A stretch of DNA of 50,921 bases, from positions 1 to 50,921 of the forward strand of contig JAKAKT010000040.1 of assembly GCA_021813385.1 (NCBI GenBank), written 5' to 3'. A program made the translations under genes and the position numbers. Positions 15,628 through 23,245 of this stretch are shown here, piece by piece. How positions within the stretch are numbered: position 1 is the first letter of the stretch; each line of letters begins with the position of its first letter. Source of the DNA: Microcaldota archaeon (GTDB taxonomy: Archaea; Micrarchaeota; Micrarchaeia; Burarchaeales; JAKAKT01). A model generated the notes under the pieces. The model did no database searches. It was given only the letters and a program-made list of their open reading frames with translations, and had not been told where the DNA came from.

Positions 15628-16784
15628 AAATAGCGTTTCTATCATGGGAGTCACTCCACTCGATACCTGTTGGTGGGCTCGCGGTGCACATCACCGAACT
15701 CGCCGCCGCGATGAACCGGGCGGGGCACGATGTCCACGTTTTCACGAGAATCGGCCACGGGCAATCGCACTACTCTAACATCGACGGCGTCCATTACCAC
15801 AGATGCCCTTTCGACCTCAACCCGAACTTTGTCAATGAAATGAACAACATGAGCCACTCGTTTGCCCACCACCTCTTCGGGGTAGAACGGACTGTCGGGG
15901 CGTTTGATGTGGTCCACGGGCATGACTGGCATGTCGTTAATGCGCTTGCAGAAATCAAGAATGTCGCCCATAGGAAAGTGATGTGGACCTGCCATTCAAC
16001 CGAGTACGGCCGCTCGGGCAACCAGTTCCATGGGGGGCTTTCCGAGAATATAAGGAACATTGAATTCTATGGCACTTACATTGCGAACAAGGTTGTTGCC
16101 TGCTCGAACTCGATGAAGGACGAGGTGAAGTGGCTTTATCGGGTGCCTGACTGGAAATTGGAAGTCATTCACAATGGGATAAGCTCCGGAAAATACGATG
16201 GCGAGCTTGATGACCCCGGGATGATAAAGAGAAAATATCAGCTGGGACCGATTGACCCTACAGTGCTTTTCGTTGGCAGGATGACCCACCAGAAGGGCCC
16301 TGACCTGTTGCTTGAATCGATGCCGATGGTGCTTCGGAACAACCCCCAGGCAAGGACAGTCTTCGTGGGGGATGGGTACATGAAGCGCCAGCTGGAGTAC
16401 AGGGCACACCAGCTCGGAGTCTCTCATGCTACGAGGTTCACAGGTTACAGCTCGGAATCGGATGTGCTTGACCTCTATAAGGCTTGCGAGACGGTCTGTG
16501 TCCCGAGCAGGAATGAGCCTTTCGGCCTTGTTGTGCTCGAGGCAATGGCCTCGGGGAAGCCTGTTGTTGCAACACACGGCGGCGGGCCTGAAGAGATAAT
16601 AGACCATGAGGTAACCGGGGTAAAAGTCTACCCGAACCCGATATCGATAGCATGGGGAATCAATTACGTCTTTTCCGATTACGACAGGGCTAAAGAGATG
16701 GGCACGAACGGGAAGAAGAAAGCCACAGAAAGTTTCTCCTGGGATAGGATTGCCGACGAAACCTTGGAGATTTATAAACGTTAG
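15624..16784 (+). CDS. GT4/GT5-type glycosyltransferase (glycogen-synthase-like)
   Basis: 386 residues. The N-terminal Rossmann half begins MKIAFLSWES with PVGGLAVHITELA for nucleotide-sugar access and DVVHGHDWH; the C-terminal half carries FVGRMTHQKGPDLLLE and the donor-binding EPFGLVVLEAMASGKPVV with the E-x7-E pattern. This is the GT-B fold of archaeal glycogen/starch synthase-like and GT4 enzymes; the acceptor cannot be determined. A leading GTG two codons upstream is possible, but MKIAFLSWES is the conserved start. The gene stands alone between minus- and plus-strand neighbours. Confidence 0.9.
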   Translation: MKIAFLSWESLHSIPVGGLAVHITELAAAMNRAGHDVHVFTRIGHGQSHYSNIDGVHYHRCPFDLNPNFVNEMNNMSHSFAHHLFGVERTVGAFDVVHGHDWHVVNALAEIKNVAHRKVMWTCHSTEYGRSGNQFHGGLSENIRNIEFYGTYIANKVVACSNSMKDEVKWLYRVPDWKLEVIHNGISSGKYDGELDDPGMIKRKYQLGPIDPTVLFVGRMTHQKGPDLLLESMPMVLRNNPQARTVFVGDGYMKRQLEYRAHQLGVSHATRFTGYSSESDVLDLYKACETVCVPSRNEPFGLVVLEAMASGKPVVATHGGGPEEIIDHEVTGVKVYPNPISIAWGINYVFSDYDRAKEMGTNGKKKATESFSWDRIADETLEIYKR

Positions 16785-16858
16785 GGGACCGGAAGAAGGC
16801 ATTGGGTGGCGCTGGACCAAGATAAAGGATATTAAGTCTATTTCGGAATAATTAGGTT

Positions 16859-17929
16859 ATGAATTTACACTTAGCCTTGAGGGGATTCCTTTTTGCAATG
16901 GCGATTCTTCTCGCGTTCTCGAGTCCCTCAACCGCAGGTTCGAATGACATCGAGATATCGAAGTTCATGAAAACCTGCCTTCAGGAGAATGAGAGTTTCT
17001 CGAAGGAGCGACTGGGGCTTTCGAACACTTACCTTGTCTCGATAGGAAAATTTGAAACCGGGCTGGGGACCGCTTACACGGTCTATGACTCGATAATGCT
17101 GAAAGTCAGCGAAACAAATTCCTCGGACATAACGATACTCAACAATACGGCTGAGGCCGAGGGAATGCTGACGGATAAATACACGGCGATGAACCTCACC
17201 TACGATTCGCTATACCCGACCTCGTTCGAGATGGGGGAGATTCTCGCTATGGTGATGCGTTTCAACGACAGCCGCCAGCCGAACGAGGGCAAGTGCAAAT
17301 TGTGGATTGGGACGGATACGCCTGAATTCGACTGCTACGACCCCGAGTCCTGCTTCCGAGCGTGCCATACCCCATTGTCCAATCCCGTCGCATCAGGAGT
17401 CGGTTGGCCTTTTGTTTTCGCGGTTTGGGAGTTCACGAACAACACAAAAGCGATGGATGGGAACCTATCGGCGGTGAATAAGAATATTGACGATATTGAG
17501 GGCAGGTCGGGGAATACCGAGCACCTGTTGAATGACCTGCAGGCAAACCTTGACAATATCCAAAACTCCTCGAGCATTATTTCGCAGAGCCCCCTTTTTG
17601 ACCCATGGAGATATTCTTTCTGCTGGCCGATAAAGTATGACAGGACGAGCTTGATAACAGCCAAAGTCTATGCCAAGAGGCTGTACGAACGGATGGATGT
17701 TGTCTTCTCAATCCCGAAGCAGGCCAGGAGCATCTCCGAGGCTGGGACAAGGAGAATTGAAATCTGCAGGCTCAACAAGGAGAAAGCCAATAAGCCGAAA
17801 GCTCATGTCTCGTTCTGGGCGAGGATGAACAAGGACGAGAGGAATTTCCTGAAATTGCTGTCGGCGGAGGTTTCGCCAGGCCCGCTGTTCCCGGTCAATC
17901 CGAGGAATAGAATGGTGAATTGGGAGTAA
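16859..17929 (+). CDS. Secreted protein with a coiled-coil region
   Basis: 356 residues. A classical Sec signal (GFLFAMAILLAFSSPSTAGS) has an AxA-like cleavage site and no lipobox cysteine. The mature part has about ten NxS/T sequons, scattered cysteines and a helical segment around residues 195-240 (AMDGNLSAVNKNIDDIEG) likely to form a coiled coil. There is no C-terminal anchor. Probably a cell-envelope protein of unknown role. Its stop abuts the stop of the convergent phosphoribosyltransferase gene. Confidence 0.7.
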   Translation: MNLHLALRGFLFAMAILLAFSSPSTAGSNDIEISKFMKTCLQENESFSKERLGLSNTYLVSIGKFETGLGTAYTVYDSIMLKVSETNSSDITILNNTAEAEGMLTDKYTAMNLTYDSLYPTSFEMGEILAMVMRFNDSRQPNEGKCKLWIGTDTPEFDCYDPESCFRACHTPLSNPVASGVGWPFVFAVWEFTNNTKAMDGNLSAVNKNIDDIEGRSGNTEHLLNDLQANLDNIQNSSSIISQSPLFDPWRYSFCWPIKYDRTSLITAKVYAKRLYERMDVVFSIPKQARSISEAGTRRIEICRLNKEKANKPKAHVSFWARMNKDERNFLKLLSAEVSPGPLFPVNPRNRMVNWE

Positions 17930-18400
17930 TCACTTCTTTTCCTTCTCGAACTCCTTCCGTTCCCAGGGATAGACGAGCCAGCTTGTCGTCTCCTCGACGA
18001 AGAAATCAGGCCTTATTTTCGACATTGGCTTGTAGTTGAGAGTGGCGGTTTTCAGTTGCGAAGGGGCGAGCGCGAGGGCCTTTTCCTTCGCCAGCATGAG
18101 GCTTTCGCCGCTGTCTGCAACATCATCGATTAAGAGCACGCGTTTTCCCCGGATATCGACATTCAACTCCTGGGTGAGCTTCGGCTTGTCCAGCGTTTTC
18201 CCGACCCCCTTGTAGAACACCACCCCGATTGAGGCGACCCTATAAACCCCGAGCATGTCCGAGATGATTCTTGCGGGAATCCAGCCCCCTCTCGAGATTC
18301 CAATCAGGACTTCGGGCTTGAACCCAGAGCCTTTAATCTGGTTCGCGAGCTTTTCGCACATCAGCTCTATTTTCTCCCAGGTCAGCTTTTCGGCTTCCAT
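17930..18400 (-). CDS. Phosphoribosyltransferase (purine salvage type)
   Basis: 156 residues with a type I PRTase fold. ISRGGWIPARIISD is the pyrophosphate-binding loop and VLLIDDVADSGESL is the PRPP-binding motif; the end EETTSWLVYPWE matches the Gpt/Hpt-like archaeal group. It should use PRPP to salvage a purine base (hypoxanthine, guanine or xanthine); which base cannot be told. Its minus-strand TATA and that of the divergent tRNA-Arg gene share the same AT element near 18421-18430. Confidence 0.88.
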   Translation of the reverse strand: MEAEKLTWEKIELMCEKLANQIKGSGFKPEVLIGISRGGWIPARIISDMLGVYRVASIGVVFYKGVGKTLDKPKLTQELNVDIRGKRVLLIDDVADSGESLMLAKEKALALAPSQLKTATLNYKPMSKIRPDFFVEETTSWLVYPWERKEFEKEKK

Positions 18401-18420
18401 GGCAGGTTATTGCAGAAAAC

Positions 18421-18431
18421 GTTTTAATATC
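18421..18431. promoter_or_regulatory. Shared TATA element for tRNA-Arg and the PRTase gene
   Basis: GTTTTAATAT lies 26-35 bp upstream of the tRNA 5' end at 18456 and, read on the minus strand, about 20-30 bp upstream of the phosphoribosyltransferase ATG at 18400. One near-symmetric AT box could serve both divergent units. Confidence 0.5.
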
Positions 18432-18494
18432 TTGTATACGGAAAGATAGACGCGCGGGCCCGTAGCTCAGCTTGGATAGAGCGACACCCTCCTA

Positions 18495-18574
18495 ACTCCT
18501 CGGCACTCCCTTGGGGGAGGGTCAGGAGGAGCCTGAAACTGGGGAGGGGGTGGAACCCCCTCCGCGGTTCGGAA
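18495..18574 (+). other. tRNA-Arg intron 1 (anticodon loop, 37/38)
   Basis: 80 nt, GC-rich. The segment 18513-18572 contains TCAGG-AGGAG-CCTGA, then a GGGGG/CCCCC hairpin and CGCGGTTCGG. The same module occurs twice upstream of mcm (near 33548-33712 and 33765-33815). A textbook bulge-helix-bulge is not fully formed: CC/GG pairs next to the anticodon stem are visible but the central helix is interrupted. Confidence 0.75.
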
Positions 18575-18596
18575 AGGTGAAGGCCACGTGTTCAAA

Positions 18597-18675
18597 TACA
18601 TCCCTTTCTTTTTAAGAAAAAGAAAGGTCTGTATCAACCCCAAAGAAAAACTACTGACGGGTTGATTCTTGAAAA
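18597..18675 (+). other. tRNA-Arg intron 2 (T loop, 59/60)
   Basis: 79 nt. Exon TTCA (54-57) pairs with intron TGAA at 18670-18673, leaving 3-nt bulges AAT on each side and placing the cuts between 59 and 60. Inside, ATACA/TGTAT plus CCTTTCTTTTT/AAAAAGAAAGG form one long hairpin and ATCAACCC/GGGTTGAT a second. It is homologous to the tRNA-Lys intron at 26473-26570. Confidence 0.8.
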
Positions 18676-18713
18676 TCACGTCGGGCCCGCTTGTGTTTTT
18701 TAATGGTGTTTGG

Positions 18714-19487
18714 ATGGATGAACTTGTTCTGAAAAACCTTGCGAACTCGATTTTGGGCTCTGTCGAAAACTGCGTTTCGGGCAGGGGGAAAACTGGTGTC
18801 ATGTTCTCTGGAGGAATCGACAGCACCCTGATTGCCTTTCTCTCGAAAAAATTCGATCCGAACACGAGGCTCTGCACAATTGGGACTGAAGGCTCGCAGG
18901 ACTTGGAATGGGCGAGGAGGATTGCCGGCGAGATTGGGCTTTCGGAGAAATTAAGGGTGAAAGTTTTGGGCGAGAAGGAGGTAATGGATGCGTATCACGA
19001 AGTCAGAGAAATCCTCAAGACCGAGCACCTGCTCTCAATCGAATTGGGAATTGCGGTTCTTCTTTGTTCGAGAATAGCGAAGGAGGAGGGAGTCGGAAAA
19101 CTCCTCTCAGGCCACGGGGCGGACGAGCTGTTCGGGGGCTATAGCAAATACCCAAGCGGATTCGCGTCCGGGAAAGATGTCTCGAAAATGATGGGCGAAG
19201 ACCTGGAATCGGCGATTAGTAAGGATATCAAGGAGAGCGAACTGATTGCTGGCGGGGAGGGAATCGAGATTGGTTTCCCTTTCCTTGCCAAGGAAGTTAT
19301 TGAATTGGCACTAGAGATTCCGATTTCCGAGCATTTCGAGGGAGAAGCGAGAAAGCCGGTCTTGAGGGAAGCGGCCCGAGTTCTCGGGCTTCCTGAGGTT
19401 GCGAGGGGCAGGCCGAAGAAGGCGATGCAGTACGGGTCGGGCATCCATAAAATTTTATCGAAACGCCAAAGCCTCATTTCGCGATGA
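18714..19487 (+). CDS. Asparagine-synthase-like PP-loop protein (stand-alone synthetase domain)
   Basis: About 257 residues. MFSGGIDSTLIAFLSKKF is the ATP-pyrophosphatase loop and LLSGHGADELFGGYSKY is the AsnB signature; RKPVLREAARVLGLP near the end matches the AsnB C-terminus. The N-terminal glutaminase domain of AsnB is absent, so it may use ammonia or a partner, or activate another substrate. The ATG at 18714 is preferred; an in-frame TTG at 18669 would start inside the tRNA-Arg 3' exon region. It overlaps the convergent permease gene by 14 bp. Confidence 0.82.
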   Translation: MDELVLKNLANSILGSVENCVSGRGKTGVMFSGGIDSTLIAFLSKKFDPNTRLCTIGTEGSQDLEWARRIAGEIGLSEKLRVKVLGEKEVMDAYHEVREILKTEHLLSIELGIAVLLCSRIAKEEGVGKLLSGHGADELFGGYSKYPSGFASGKDVSKMMGEDLESAISKDIKESELIAGGEGIEIGFPFLAKEVIELALEIPISEHFEGEARKPVLREAARVLGLPEVARGRPKKAMQYGSGIHKILSKRQSLISR

Positions 19488-20277
19488 ACTTCTTATAGGC
19501 GAGCATGGAGAAGAAGGCCGCCACGAGCACGAGAACTATCGCTCCTCCTGCGGCCAAATCAAAGTAATACGCAAGTGCAAGCCCCACGATTACTGATGCC
19601 GTTGCGATTAATGCCGAGGCTGCGATTGATTGCTTGAAGCTCCTGCAGATGGGCAGGGCGGTTGATGCGGGAATCACTATGAACGAGGACACGAGCATTA
19701 TGCCGACAATGCGCATGGAAAGGACTACGGCTATTGCAGTCAGGATTATCAGCATCGTGTTCAATCGCTCAACTGGAATTCCCGAGGCGCGGGCGGACTC
19801 CTCATCAAAAGTGATGAAGAAAAATTCCTTATAAAAAAGCCACAAGGCCACGAGTGTGCCTGTTCCCAACGCGATTATCAGGAGTATATCCGTCCCATTA
19901 ACCGCCAGGATGCTGCCGAAAAGGTAAGAGAACAAATCGGCGTTGAAGCCGTGAGAAAGGCTGATCAGGACAACACCGATTGCCAGCCCGAAGGAAAAGA
20001 ACATCGCTATCGCAGCATCGCTATACACTTTCATGTGCTTGAGCTTCTGGATGCCTAATGCCGCCAAAACAGAGAATGCCAAGGCGGAAAGGAGCGGGTA
20101 GAAACCGAAAAGTATTCCAGCTGCTATCCCCCCGAAGGAGATGTGTGCCAGCCCGTCCCCCAATAGCGCCATCCTGCGAAGGACAAGAAAAACGCCTATG
20201 ACGGAACAGAGCAGCGCTATCAGAATGCCCGCCATAAAAGCGCGCTGCATAAACCCGTACTGCAGGAATTCCATCAT
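19474..20277 (-). CDS. Zn/Mn ABC transporter permease (ZnuB-type)
   Basis: 267 residues with about eight membrane segments. VLRRMALLGDGLAHISFGG is the diagnostic region of the ABC-3 permease family (ZnuB/MntB/TroC), as are DEESARASGIPV and SSFIVIPASTALPI. It moves divalent metal (zinc or manganese) inward with the ATPase and binding protein encoded immediately upstream. Start MMEF or MEF cannot be distinguished. The gene is last in the three-gene unit. Confidence 0.95.
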   Translation of the reverse strand: MMEFLQYGFMQRAFMAGILIALLCSVIGVFLVLRRMALLGDGLAHISFGGIAAGILFGFYPLLSALAFSVLAALGIQKLKHMKVYSDAAIAMFFSFGLAIGVVLISLSHGFNADLFSYLFGSILAVNGTDILLIIALGTGTLVALWLFYKEFFFITFDEESARASGIPVERLNTMLIILTAIAVVLSMRIVGIMLVSSFIVIPASTALPICRSFKQSIAASALIATASVIVGLALAYYFDLAAGGAIVLVLVAAFFSMLAYKKFIAK

Positions 20278-20285
20278 TCAAACGC

Positions 20286-21035
20286 CTAATCGTGGTGATG
20301 CGGCACAACCCCTACGTCCTTAGCATATGAGCAGAATAGGGCCGCCTCCTCAAAGCCCTTGGATACGTCATGGAAAGTCGCTGTGACATTGACACAGGCG
20401 AGCTTGCTAACGCTTTTTGTTATCATGCCCACGTCATGGGAAACGAGAACGAGCGTCATGCCCATCTCCCCATTCAGCTGCTTAAGAAGCGAATAAAAAT
20501 TGTGCTGGGCTTTCATGTCAACTCCTACTGTGGGCTCGTCGAGAATCAGGAGATCCGGCTCAGCAGCCAGAGCCCTTGCGATGAATACCCTTTGCTGCTG
20601 CCCGCCAGAAAGGTCCCCAATCCTGCTGTTCTGAAGGTTCGTTATGCCAGCGACGTGAAGCGCTTTTTCAACTGCCTTTCTGTCTGCTTCTGATGGCTGC
20701 CTCATCAAGCCAGCCTTTGAGAATCTTCCCATGCTTGCCACTTCGAAGACAGTCGCAGGGAAATTCTGGTCGAAGTTAGTCGCCTTCTGGGGGACATACC
20801 CTACCCTGTGCCAGTCCCTGAATTCCTGGATGCCTTTTCCGAAAACCGTTATGGAACCAGAGTCAGGCTTAAGCAGGCCGAGCATCAGTTTCACCAAAGT
20901 GGTTTTGCCTGAGCCGTTCGGCCCTATGACTCCAACGAAATCCCCTTTCTCAATCGAGAATGAGACGTTTTCGAGCGCCGGCTGCTTGCCGTAGGAATAA
21001 GAAACTTTCTTGAATTCCATGATTTTTTCCGCCAT
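20286..21035 (-). CDS. Zn/Mn ABC transporter ATP-binding protein (ZnuC-type)
   Basis: 249 residues. Walker A GPNGSGKTT, Q-loop YVPQKA, signature [15 protein letters not shown], Walker B LLILDEPTVGVD and switch His in LVSHD are intact. The C-terminus ends in PHHHD, a small histidine tail often seen in zinc-related proteins. It lies 8 bp upstream of the permease gene and 7 bp downstream of the binding-protein gene, so the three form an operon. Confidence 0.95.
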   Translation of the reverse strand: MAEKIMEFKKVSYSYGKQPALENVSFSIEKGDFVGVIGPNGSGKTTLVKLMLGLLKPDSGSITVFGKGIQEFRDWHRVGYVPQKATNFDQNFPATVFEVASMGRFSKAGLMRQPSEADRKAVEKALHVAGITNLQNSRIGDLSGGQQQRVFIARALAAEPDLLILDEPTVGVDMKAQHNFYSLLKQLNGEMGMTLVLVSHDVGMITKSVSKLACVNVTATFHDVSKGFEEAALFCSYAKDVGVVPHHHD

Positions 21036-21042
21036 TTTCCCA

Positions 21043-21951
21043 CTATCCGCAGTCGAGCCCTTTTTTTATGTTCACCAAGTTCTCTTCCATCAGCGAGAGA
21101 TAGTTTTCGCCGCGTGCCTCCTCTTCCGGCGTAACTCCGTGCACGGTGTTGAACGCAAGCACTTGCCCATTAATCTCGTTCGCTATGGTTTGCGCTGACT
21201 TTGGGCTTATGAGGCTCTCGAAAAACACAGCCGTCACTTTTTTCGCTTTCGCCTGCTCAACGATTTTCACCAGTTCGGCTGGGGATGGCTCCCCCTCCTC
21301 GCTCACTCCTTCTATTGGAATCTGCGTGCATCCATACTCCTTGCAGAAATACCCCAAAGTTGCGTGAGTTATCAGGATATCCGTTTTTTTGCATGAGGAA
21401 AAGGCCAATCGGATACTCGCATCGAGCGAATCTAGCTTAGCATCGTATGCCGCAGCATTGGCGGAGTAATAGTCCTTCCCAGCTGGGTCCGCTTGCGCGA
21501 ATGCGTCCCGTATGTTGGCAACCTGCTTTTTCACAAGCACTGGGTCGAGCCAAACGTGGGGGTCGGTGCCAGAATCTCCTTGATTTTGGGGTTTTATCAG
21601 CTCGACGTTCCCGCTCGAATCAACAGCAAGGAGTTTCGTGTTCCCAACCCCATGAAGGAGGTTGGGGACCCATGGCTCCATCCCCGCGCCATTGTAGATG
21701 AAAACATCAGCTTCGGCGAGGCGCCGGATTGCGGATGGGGAAGGTTCGAACTCGTGAGGTGAAACCCCCGGAGGCATGATAATCGATACATCGACCCGCT
21801 CCCCCCCGATATTTTTCGCAAAGTCGTACATCGGATAAAAGCTTGCAACGACCTTAAGTTTTCCATCATTACCCGGTGGCGTTTCACCCGGTTGGGCACA
21901 GCCGAAGAGGAGCAGCGCTGCGAGCAGCAGCAATGATAGCCTTTTGTACAT
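21043..21951 (-). CDS. Zn/Mn ABC transporter substrate-binding lipoprotein (ZnuA-type)
   Basis: 302 residues. Signal peptide ends LLLFGC (lipobox). Cluster A-I features: VVASFYPMYDFAKNIGG, PPGVSPHEFEPSPS, DPHVWLDP and ITHATLGYF give the three metal histidines, with ESLISPKSA and NTVHGVTPEE near the end. The His-rich loop of many zinc-specific ZnuA proteins is missing, so manganese or iron transport is possible. The first gene of the operon; its upstream region is shared with the divergent NikR-like regulator. Confidence 0.95.
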   Translation of the reverse strand: MYKRLSLLLLAALLLFGCAQPGETPPGNDGKLKVVASFYPMYDFAKNIGGERVDVSIIMPPGVSPHEFEPSPSAIRRLAEADVFIYNGAGMEPWVPNLLHGVGNTKLLAVDSSGNVELIKPQNQGDSGTDPHVWLDPVLVKKQVANIRDAFAQADPAGKDYYSANAAAYDAKLDSLDASIRLAFSSCKKTDILITHATLGYFCKEYGCTQIPIEGVSEEGEPSPAELVKIVEQAKAKKVTAVFFESLISPKSAQTIANEINGQVLAFNTVHGVTPEEEARGENYLSLMEENLVNIKKGLDCG

Positions 21952-21976
21952 CAGAACCCTAGGGGTTTACGCCACT

Positions 21977-22013
21977 ATTATTATTAAGAATATCTGTTAA
22001 AGTTAATAATAAT
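21977..22013. promoter_or_regulatory. 37-bp dyad between znu-type operon and NikR-like gene
   Basis: ATTATTATTAA (21977-21987) and TTAATAATAAT (22003-22013) form a perfect 11-bp inverted repeat with a 15-bp spacer. NikR-family operators are two half-sites about 15-16 bp apart, which fits. The arms are pure A/T and may also be the two divergent TATA boxes, so operator and promoter could coincide. Confidence 0.65.
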
Positions 22014-22042
22014 CAAGAAGCCTTTAAAAGGAGGTTATTAAG

Positions 22043-22426
22043 ATGGCGATTGTGAGCGTATCGATAGATGAAGAGACTCTGGGCGAGGCGGATAAGGCTG
22101 TCGAGACGCTCGGGTTCGGGAACCGCTCGGATGTTTTCAGGAAAGGTGTGAAAACGCTCCTTGCTGAAATGAGGACGAGCGAAGGATTGCCGGCAAACGC
22201 GAATGCCGTGCTTATCGCAATCCACCGAGAAGCGCATGAGGATGAGATAACGCGCGTCAAGCATATGTTTGAAAAGATAATAACAATGCAGACCCACACG
22301 AAACTTGATGACGAGCATTGCCTTGAGATTTTTGTGCTCAAGGGCGATGGCAAGAAGGTGGGGCAGCTTGCAGAAGCGTTTGCCTCTAACAAGAAGATAA
22401 AATACTCGAAACTCGTGCGGCCTTGA
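22043..22426 (+). CDS. NikR-like metal-responsive repressor with altered metal site
   Basis: 127 residues. An N-terminal ribbon-helix-helix (MAIVSVSIDEETL) is joined to an ACT-like NikR domain ending CLEIFVLKGDGKKV. Relative to E. coli NikR ligands His76, His87, His89 and Cys95, this protein has His74, His85, Lys87 and Cys93, so one histidine is replaced by lysine. Nickel is therefore unlikely to bind in the usual square plane; zinc or manganese sensing would suit the divergent transporter. Start is supported by AAAAGGAGG before the ATG. Confidence 0.88.
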   Translation: MAIVSVSIDEETLGEADKAVETLGFGNRSDVFRKGVKTLLAEMRTSEGLPANANAVLIAIHREAHEDEITRVKHMFEKIITMQTHTKLDDEHCLEIFVLKGDGKKVGQLAEAFASNKKIKYSKLVRP

Positions 22427-22498
22427 TTTAACGGAGTTAAACGCCGAACCATATGGATAGGCTTTAATACTTTCTGAGCTGAAAGTATCTCGAGGGAT

Positions 22499-23233
22499 AT
22501 GGCCAAGGCAAAACGGAAAACTTCTGCCAAAGGGGGGGACCTGAGTTCGAAGAAGAATAAGGCTGCTCCAGAGGCCCAACTGCCGATTGAAGAGGAGCCG
22601 ACTGGACTTGAGGAACGCGGGGAGGAGCTCGAAGAAGACGTTCAAGATTCAGCAGAGGATGTTGAGCCAGGAGAACCAAGCAGCAAATCAACATATTCCC
22701 CCCTTGTTACTCCGTGGACCAGGGAACAGGCAATACCGAAACCTATTGCTCTCGTCGCTTCCATCATATTATTGGCGTGCGTATTACTCTTCGGAGTTCT
22801 GCTTTTTAACGGCATGAAGGGCGCAGTTAAGGGAGGGGGACCATCCCCTTCGAACACGAACGGGGATACTGTGGATGTCACTGGCCTTTTTTCTGAAGTG
22901 ATGAACGGAACACAACCGGTGCCTGGGCAAACATTCTCTGAATGCCTCGTTGGCTATGGGATTGACCCGAAATTGCCGATTTTTGCTTTTCTTCCCACCT
23001 GCTCGCATTGCGAGAAAATGGCGCCGGTTATTGCGAGGCTCGAGACCACCGGACATTCGTTCAGTTGGCTGGATATGAGCGAGACGGGCAACAGGCCGAT
23101 AACATCCCGGTGCCTTGGGATATCAGTTGACACTGTGCCGAGGCTCATCTGCCCAAGCACCCGGGCTGAGAAGTCCGGCGAATTGACAGAGGATGAGATA
23201 ATCGCATTTGCAGAGACTTGCAAAAACGCTTAA
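22499..23233 (+). CDS. Membrane-anchored extracellular thioredoxin-fold protein
   Basis: 244 residues. A charged, Glu-rich cytoplasmic N-terminus of about 85 residues precedes one membrane segment (PIALVASIILLACVLLFGVLLF) and an outward domain with FAFLPTCSHCEKMAPVI, a thioredoxin-type active site with CSHC, and a later cis-proline-like TVPRLICP. It should exchange disulfides outside the membrane. TATA GGCTTTAATAC lies about 30 bp upstream. First of three thioredoxin-fold genes. Confidence 0.85.
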   Translation: MAKAKRKTSAKGGDLSSKKNKAAPEAQLPIEEEPTGLEERGEELEEDVQDSAEDVEPGEPSSKSTYSPLVTPWTREQAIPKPIALVASIILLACVLLFGVLLFNGMKGAVKGGGPSPSNTNGDTVDVTGLFSEVMNGTQPVPGQTFSECLVGYGIDPKLPIFAFLPTCSHCEKMAPVIARLETTGHSFSWLDMSETGNRPITSRCLGISVDTVPRLICPSTRAEKSGELTEDEIIAFAETCKNA

Positions 23234-23245
23234 GGAGGTCTTTCA

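Larger units (their letters stand above)
18456..18689 (+). tRNA. tRNA-Arg (anticodon CCT), two introns
   Basis: Exons 18456-18494, 18575-18596 and 18676-18689 join to a 75-nt cloverleaf. Acceptor GGGCCCG pairs with CGGGCCC, discriminator G18689, no encoded CCA. D stem GCTC/GAGC; anticodon stem ACACC/GGTGA (first pair A-A mismatched) around loop CTCCTAA with anticodon CCT at 18491-18493. T stem ACGTG/CACGT around TTCAAAT. The first intron interrupts the anticodon loop after position 37; the second interrupts the T loop between 59 and 60. Splicing requires the archaeal tRNA endonuclease. Exon ends may move by one base at the first intron because of repeated A residues. Confidence 0.88.

Noticed and set aside
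18586-18605. Reading the T arm of tRNA-Arg as continuous
   Set aside because: The T stem cannot close directly after TTCAAAT; ACGTG pairs only with CACGT 80 bases downstream, next to the acceptor strand.
21977-22013. Rho-independent-like terminator at the dyad
   Set aside because: It lies between divergent genes, where no transcript ends, and its arms are pure A/T.
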